Below are positions 7,789-11,247 of a DNA stretch of 11,247 bases, one piece after another (position 1 is the first letter of the stretch; each line of letters begins with the position of its first letter). Where the stretch lies: contig DOKP01000050.1 of assembly GCA_003510795.1 (NCBI GenBank), positions 1,674 to 12,920 of the forward strand, in the 5' to 3' direction. Under the pieces are notes generated by a model. It made no database searches. It was not told the origin of the DNA and saw only the letters and a program-made list of their open reading frames with translations. Source of the stretch: Candidatus Moraniibacteriota bacterium. Its GTDB lineage: Bacteria; Patescibacteriota; Minisyncoccia; Moranbacterales; UBA9337. The translations under genes were made by a program, and so were the position numbers.

Positions 7789-8799
7789 TTAGTTATTAAA
7801 ATAATTTATATTCATCGCTTCCTTCACTTCTTTTAAAGTTTGCGTGGCCACTTGGCGAGCCTTTTCTCCACCCGCTTTTAGCATGTCCATAATTATTTGG
7901 GGATTTTTTGCTGCCTCAAGTCTCTTTTCGCGGATAGGCGTCAGAAATTCTTCCAAAACATTAATTAATCTTTTTTTAACTTCCACGTCCCCTACGCCAC
8001 CTTTTTGATAACGTTCTTTTAAATCATCTAATCCGTCTGCATCTTTATCAAAAGCAGTTAAATATTCAAAAACAGGGTTGCCTTCTACTTTTCCGGGATC
8101 TTCAATTTTTAAATGGTTAGAATCAGTCTTCATACCCATTACTTTCTTTTTTACTTCTTCGGAATCATCTGAGAGATAAATAGCATTATTTAAAGACTTA
8201 CCCATCTTGGCATTTCCATCAGTTCCCATTAATCTTCTAGTCTCAGAAAGTACCGCTTCGCATTCTACTAAAACATTTGTTTTATAAGTATGATTAAATT
8301 TACGCACCACTTCGTTGGTCTGCTCTATCATTGGCAATTGATCTTCGCCTACGGGCACTAATTGGGCTTTAAAAGCGCTAATATCCGCCGCTTGACTCAC
8401 TGGATAAATCAAAAATCCGGCCGGCAAACTTTTTTGGAAACCTTTTTGAGCGATTTCAGTTTTTACAGTAGGGTTCCGTTGCAGTCTCGCCACACTCACT
8501 AAGTTTAAATAAAGCATAGTTAAGTCTGACAACTCTGGTACGGACGATTGGATAAAGATTGTATTCACCTGAGGATCTAGTCCGATTGAAATATAATCCA
8601 GAGCTAACTCCAAAATGTTGTCTCTGACTTTCTGGGGATTGTCGGCGTTATCAGTCAAAGCTTGCATATCGGCAATCATTATAAATTGATTGCACTCGTG
8701 TTGCATCTTTAATCTGTTTTCCAGTGAACCAATGTAATGACCCAAATGCAATCTGCCCGTCGGTCTATCTCCCGTTAAAATTGTTTTTTTATCATTCAT
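7789..8799 (-). CDS. trpS: Tryptophan--tRNA ligase (TrpRS)
   Basis: The 336-residue protein is a complete class I tryptophanyl-tRNA synthetase, which charges tRNA-Trp using ATP in the cytoplasm. The HIGH-type motif is TGRLHLGHYIG (14-24) and the KMSKS loop is KMGKS (198-202). The tryptophan-pocket segment reads PVSQAADI, with Asp139 at the position that contacts the indole nitrogen in characterised enzymes, followed by VPVGEDQ. The Met that often sits three residues before this Asp is Gln here, as I recall for one bacterial subgroup of TrpRS. Length is normal for bacterial TrpRS. A promoter-like site with a consensus TATAAT lies 36-64 bases upstream, and the exonuclease gene follows after 9 bases. 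There is no Shine-Dalgarno-like sequence before the ATG. Identity is certain. Confidence 0.97.
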   Translation of the reverse strand: MNDKKTILTGDRPTGRLHLGHYIGSLENRLKMQHECNQFIMIADMQALTDNADNPQKVRDNILELALDYISIGLDPQVNTIFIQSSVPELSDLTMLYLNLVSVARLQRNPTVKTEIAQKGFQKSLPAGFLIYPVSQAADISAFKAQLVPVGEDQLPMIEQTNEVVRKFNHTYKTNVLVECEAVLSETRRLMGTDGNAKMGKSLNNAIYLSDDSEEVKKKVMGMKTDSNHLKIEDPGKVEGNPVFEYLTAFDKDADGLDDLKERYQKGGVGDVEVKKRLINVLEEFLTPIREKRLEAAKNPQIIMDMLKAGGEKARQVATQTLKEVKEAMNINYFNN

Positions 8800-8834
8800 A
8801 GTTTAAATATTAATTCACTTAAATTTACCTACTT

Positions 8835-8863
8835 ATTATAACGCAGTTATTTAAATATTTAAA
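8835..8863 (-). promoter_or_regulatory. Predicted promoter for the trpS-exonuclease pair
   Basis: On the minus strand a perfect TATAAT (8840-8835) has TTTAAA (8863-8858, 4 of 6 to the -35 consensus) 17 bases upstream. It lies directly after the stop codon of the UPF0104 gene. A start about 7 bases downstream would give a leader of about 29 bases before the trpS ATG. No T-box or leader-peptide structure is visible in so short a leader. Confidence 0.45.
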
Positions 8864-8865
8864 GC

Positions 8866-9798
8866 CTAAACCTTTTTATCTTTTAAATAAATTGGGATTG
8901 CCAAAAAGCTTAAAAACATCTGCAAGAGACGGCTAATGATAGCTACGCTAATGACGGCGCTAGCGCTCAGGCCAAAAATACCAAAAAAAGTGATGTAAGC
9001 CCATTCTTTCACGCCGATATTATTGATACTGATTGGAATCGAAGAAACTACACTAGCTAAAAATATTACAGAAAGATAATCTAAGATATTTATATCAATT
9101 TCTAGTGCCCAAAAAAGAATCCAGTTGGCTCCGGCTAATCCTATTAAATTAAAAATAAATGACAAACCAATGGCTTTCCAAATATGACTAGCTTTTCCAT
9201 TGTAATAGCTTATTTCTCCAATGAGCTTATTTAGAAATATATTTAATTTTTCAAAAGGAGTGTGAATTTTCCGTTGTCGATAGAATTCTAAAAGAATAAA
9301 CAAAAAAATTAATCCACCCAAAGCTAGAACATTAAGAACTACTAAAATATTATTTTGTCTAACAATGCTAAAATTTAGAATTGAAAAAATAACCACCATC
9401 ACCATTCCTCCGACAAGCCCGGTGAATCTATCCATTATTACGCTCGAAGTTGCTTCTTTGAATTTTCCTGATATCTTGCCGATATAATAGATTTTAAAAC
9501 TATCTCCGCCTACAAAAGACGGCATAAAATTATTGATAAAGGTGGCGCTAAAGTAAGATTTAAAAAATTCTTTTAGCGGCAATGTTATTCCTCGCAATTG
9601 GGCTAAGAATTGCCATTTGCGAGAAGACACGAGTATCCCACCTAGATAAAACAAAGTGTACAAAATTATTTCGCTGCTACTTAATTTTTTTAGATATTGC
9701 CCCACCTCGTTCCAATCCACTTTAAAGATAATCCACCATACAAAAAATAAACTCACTAGAGCTTTTGCAATAAATTTTAATAGTTTTTTATTGAACAT
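8866..9798 (-). CDS. UPF0104 / LPG-synthase-TM family membrane protein
   Basis: The 310-residue protein is almost wholly membrane: about eight hydrophobic segments, with a short cytoplasmic start (KKLLKFIAK). Family marks are the SSRKW turn (58-62), NNFMPSFVGGD (89-99) and NNIGVKE (259-265), which correspond to the conserved N-x-F-x-P-x-x-x-G-G-D and G-x-G-x-x-E patterns of this family. Members include the flippase-like half of lysylphosphatidylglycerol synthase (MprF) and archaeal AglD-like proteins, generally thought to handle lipid-linked molecules at the membrane. The soluble aminoacyl-transfer domain of MprF is absent, so lysyl-lipid synthesis by this protein alone is not expected. A glycosyltransferase gene lies upstream in the same direction, across a 231-base gap, which fits a role in glycolipid or glycan assembly. 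The substrate is not deducible. Confidence 0.8.
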   Translation of the reverse strand: MFNKKLLKFIAKALVSLFFVWWIIFKVDWNEVGQYLKKLSSSEIILYTLFYLGGILVSSRKWQFLAQLRGITLPLKEFFKSYFSATFINNFMPSFVGGDSFKIYYIGKISGKFKEATSSVIMDRFTGLVGGMVMVVIFSILNFSIVRQNNILVVLNVLALGGLIFLFILLEFYRQRKIHTPFEKLNIFLNKLIGEISYYNGKASHIWKAIGLSFIFNLIGLAGANWILFWALEIDINILDYLSVIFLASVVSSIPISINNIGVKEWAYITFFGIFGLSASAVISVAIISRLLQMFLSFLAIPIYLKDKKV

Positions 9799-9813
9799 AA
9801 AATTGGTCTTAAT

Positions 9814-9834
9814 GAGAACAAAATCGAGAACAAA
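9814..9834. repeat. Short 12-base-spaced direct repeat before the UPF0104 gene
   Basis: GAGAACAAA occurs at 9814-9822 and again at 9826-9834, one helix turn apart, 16-36 bases upstream of the UPF0104 start codon. Spacing of about one turn is common for paired protein-binding sites. With only two short copies this is weak. Confidence 0.3.
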
Positions 9835-9870
9835 TCTTCTTCACTCTGACTCTTTATATTTTTATTTTGT

Positions 9871-9984
9871 TGTCTCTGCGAGTAATTTGAGTACTCTCAA
9901 ATTGCGTGGCAGTCCAGAAAACTATAAATCTTGAAATGAATATACTCCTGGATTGCCGCGTCGGAGTACCGACTCGCAAAGACA
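9871..9984. repeat. Inverted pair of hairpin repeat units with conserved flanks and TACT loops
   Basis: Two copies of one unit face each other in the gap between the glycosyltransferase and UPF0104 genes. The left copy (9871-9917, plus strand) begins TGTCTCTGCGAGT and ends GGCAGTCCAG. The right copy (9948-9984) read on the minus strand begins TGTCTTTGCGAGT and ends GGCAATCCAG. Flank identity is 12 of 13 and 9 of 10. Between the flanks each copy has a perfect hairpin whose stem sequence differs (AATTTGAG/CTCAAATT at 9884-9903; GTCGG/CCGAC at 9960-9973), but both have the loop TACT on the unit's own strand. The outer flanks also pair within a copy: CTGC/GCAG on the left and TTGC/GCAA on the right, a compensated change. 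The flanks resemble, from memory, dispersed palindromic repeats with TTGCGAG and GCGGCAATCC ends found in many bacterial genomes. No T-run follows either hairpin. Confidence 0.7.
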
Positions 9985-10029
9985 CTTCCGCATTTATTAC
10001 AGTATTAGTAAGAAAACTATGACCAAAAA

Positions 10030-11184
10030 TCAACTTTCTGTTATTTCTTTGTACAACTCAAAATACTCTTGAGCGACATTTTCCCAGCTCATCGTTTCCG
10101 CTTTCCGTCTACTTGCTTTGCCCATACTATTGCGAAGCACTTCATCTTTTAAAATCATCTCTATTTTTTCAGCTAAATCTTTAGAGTCTTTCATTTTTAT
10201 AACGAATCCATTTATCCCATTTTCAACTAATTCTTCCGTCCCGCCAGTTTCCGTAGCCAAAATAGGTAAACCTGAGGCTAAGGCCTCAAGCATAGCATTG
10301 CTCATCCCTTCATTTAAAGACGGTAATACAAAAAGACTGGCTTCCTGATAATAAGAAACTGTTTCTTCTCTGGGAATTCTTCCTAAAAATTGAACGAAAT
10401 TTTCTAAGTTCATTTTTTTTGTAAGGTCTATTAAATTGTTTTTTTCGTCCCCATCCCCTAAAATACGCAAAAGAATATCTGGATATTTAGGCGCCAATAT
10501 ACCCAGCGCTTCTATCAGATAATTCGTTCCTTTGCGAGCAGTGATACGAGTCGCTCCGATAGTGATAATAAATTTATCCCTTGCGCGCAAAGATTCGTTT
10601 GGACAAAAATCATTTAAATCAATGCCGTTAAAAATAATATCTACTTTTTGTTGTTTGTTTGTCTTCAAAGCTAAATCTCTGAGTCCCCGGCTGTTAGAGA
10701 CAACTGCGCTTGATTTTTTCCAAATAAGTTTTATTAAAGGTTTTAAAATAGTATAAATAAATTTAAATCTTTCACTGTAACCAGGCACATCCGAGCCCCG
10801 CAACGAAATGACAAAGGGAATTTTTTTAGTTAGTTTAAACCACAGCGAAATCGCTCCGCAAGGAACAGTAAAAAATGAATGAGTAAGGTCGTATTTATTT
10901 TTTTTAATTAATTTATTAGCTAATATTAAAGCTCTCCAGGCATAAACAATTAAATCTTTTTGCGACTGGAAATGCAAATTATTGCTGTTTTTTCCAATAG
11001 GCACCTTATAAATAGTAATATTTCCACCTATTTTTTCTACGGAATATTTTTCATTTATAGAAGAAGTAATTAAATCCACTTCCAAATCAGTTATTTTAGA
11101 AAATTCTCTTAAGATGCAAAAGGTTGCATTGGCCGCCCCTCCTCCCAACGGCGGATATTCATAATTAAAAAATAATACTTTCAT
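10030..11184 (-). CDS. GT4-family glycosyltransferase (GT-B fold)
   Basis: The 384-residue protein is a retaining glycosyltransferase of family GT4, transferring a sugar from a nucleotide donor to a lipid or glycan acceptor at the inner face of the membrane. The N-terminal Rossmann domain carries the glycine-rich loop YPPLGGGAANA. The C-terminal domain has ATRITARKG (Lys218 at the donor-phosphate position), RILGDGDE and the EX7E signature in EGMSNAMLEA (Glu292 and Glu300), then GLPILATETGGTEELV. Length is normal. I place the start at the ATG at 11184. An in-frame TTG at 11199 would add five residues (MTLKK), but the family normally begins MKVLFF. There is no Shine-Dalgarno-like sequence before either. 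Acceptor and sugar are unknown. Nearby envelope genes suggest surface glycan or glycolipid synthesis. Confidence 0.9.
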   Translation of the reverse strand: MKVLFFNYEYPPLGGGAANATFCILREFSKITDLEVDLITSSINEKYSVEKIGGNITIYKVPIGKNSNNLHFQSQKDLIVYAWRALILANKLIKKNKYDLTHSFFTVPCGAISLWFKLTKKIPFVISLRGSDVPGYSERFKFIYTILKPLIKLIWKKSSAVVSNSRGLRDLALKTNKQQKVDIIFNGIDLNDFCPNESLRARDKFIITIGATRITARKGTNYLIEALGILAPKYPDILLRILGDGDEKNNLIDLTKKMNLENFVQFLGRIPREETVSYYQEASLFVLPSLNEGMSNAMLEALASGLPILATETGGTEELVENGINGFVIKMKDSKDLAEKIEMILKDEVLRNSMGKASRRKAETMSWENVAQEYFELYKEITES

Positions 11185-11216
11185 TTTTTTTAAAGTCAAT
11201 TGAATTACATTCTTCC

Positions 11217-11242
11217 TCTCCCTCTTGTACTCAAGGGGGAGA
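11217..11242. repeat. 11-base-pair hairpin with TACT loop upstream of the glycosyltransferase
   Basis: TCTCCCTCTTG (11217-11227) pairs with CAAGGGGGAGA (11232-11242) around the loop TACT. Ten pairs are standard and one is a T-G wobble. It is GC-rich compared with its surroundings and lies 33-58 bases before the ATG at 11184. The element may continue past the right edge of the window. No T-run follows on either strand, so it does not look like a terminator. It may be a member of a second dispersed repeat family. Confidence 0.55.
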
Positions 11243-11247
11243 TGTCC

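Noticed and set aside
9656..9934. Plus-strand frame of 92 codons over the UPF0104 start and left repeat arm
   Set aside because: It is antisense to a well-supported gene and its end is made of hairpin repeat sequence. No family resemblance.
9871..9984. Repeat arms as rho-independent terminators
   Set aside because: No T-run follows either hairpin on either strand.
9871..9984. CRISPR array or tRNA
   Set aside because: Only two units, in opposite directions, with no regular spacers. No cloverleaf with T-arm and acceptor pairing can be drawn.
10118..10756. Plus-strand frames of 76 and 74 codons inside the glycosyltransferase
   Set aside because: Antisense shadows of a clear GT4 gene with intact motifs.
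11185..11199. TTG start giving a five-residue longer glycosyltransferase
   Set aside because: The ATG at 11184 gives the usual family N-terminus MKVLFF, and the extra residues MTLKK are unlike the family.

Overview
The window is an AT-rich stretch in which every gene I can support lies on the minus strand. Read in the direction of transcription (right to left), it holds a GT4 glycosyltransferase, a UPF0104/LPG-synthase-type membrane protein, tryptophanyl-tRNA synthetase (trpS), a DEDDh exonuclease, a two-CBS-domain protein, the membrane part of ComEC, a separate ComEC-type metallo-beta-lactamase protein, an ABC-2 polysaccharide export permease, and a very large secreted hydrolase that runs off the left edge. 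Low GC, short gaps, no Shine-Dalgarno-like sequence before any start, a ComEC split in two and a huge multidomain secreted protein together suggest an uncultured candidate-phylum bacterium of the Patescibacteria/CPR type. That assignment is an inference from gene style. No rRNA or other marker in the window settles it.

Layout: 11184-10030 is the glycosyltransferase. It is followed by a 231-base gap holding an inverted pair of hairpin repeats (9871-9984). 9798-8866 is the multi-pass membrane protein. A promoter-like site at 8835-8863 then precedes trpS (8799-7789), whose stop lies 9 bases before the exonuclease (7779-7033). The CBS protein (6954-6499), comEC (6459-4984) and the metallo-beta-lactamase gene (4991-4128) run close together, and the last two overlap by 8 bases. 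A second promoter-like site (4083-4111) precedes the ABC-2 permease (4052-3276). The secreted hydrolase (3229 to beyond base 1) starts 46 bases after the permease stop.

How the genes work together: three genes fit cell-envelope work (glycosyltransferase, UPF0104 protein, ABC-2 permease). The two comEC pieces fit DNA uptake. The trpS-exonuclease pair is housekeeping. The most notable gene is the left-edge hydrolase. It has a signal peptide, a beta-helix-like N-terminal region, an alpha/beta hydrolase with all the landmark motifs of the LCAT / lysosomal phospholipase A2 family, an Ig-like domain and a helical tail. A secreted phospholipase or acyltransferase of this kind would make sense in a cell that takes lipids from a host, but that role is inference.
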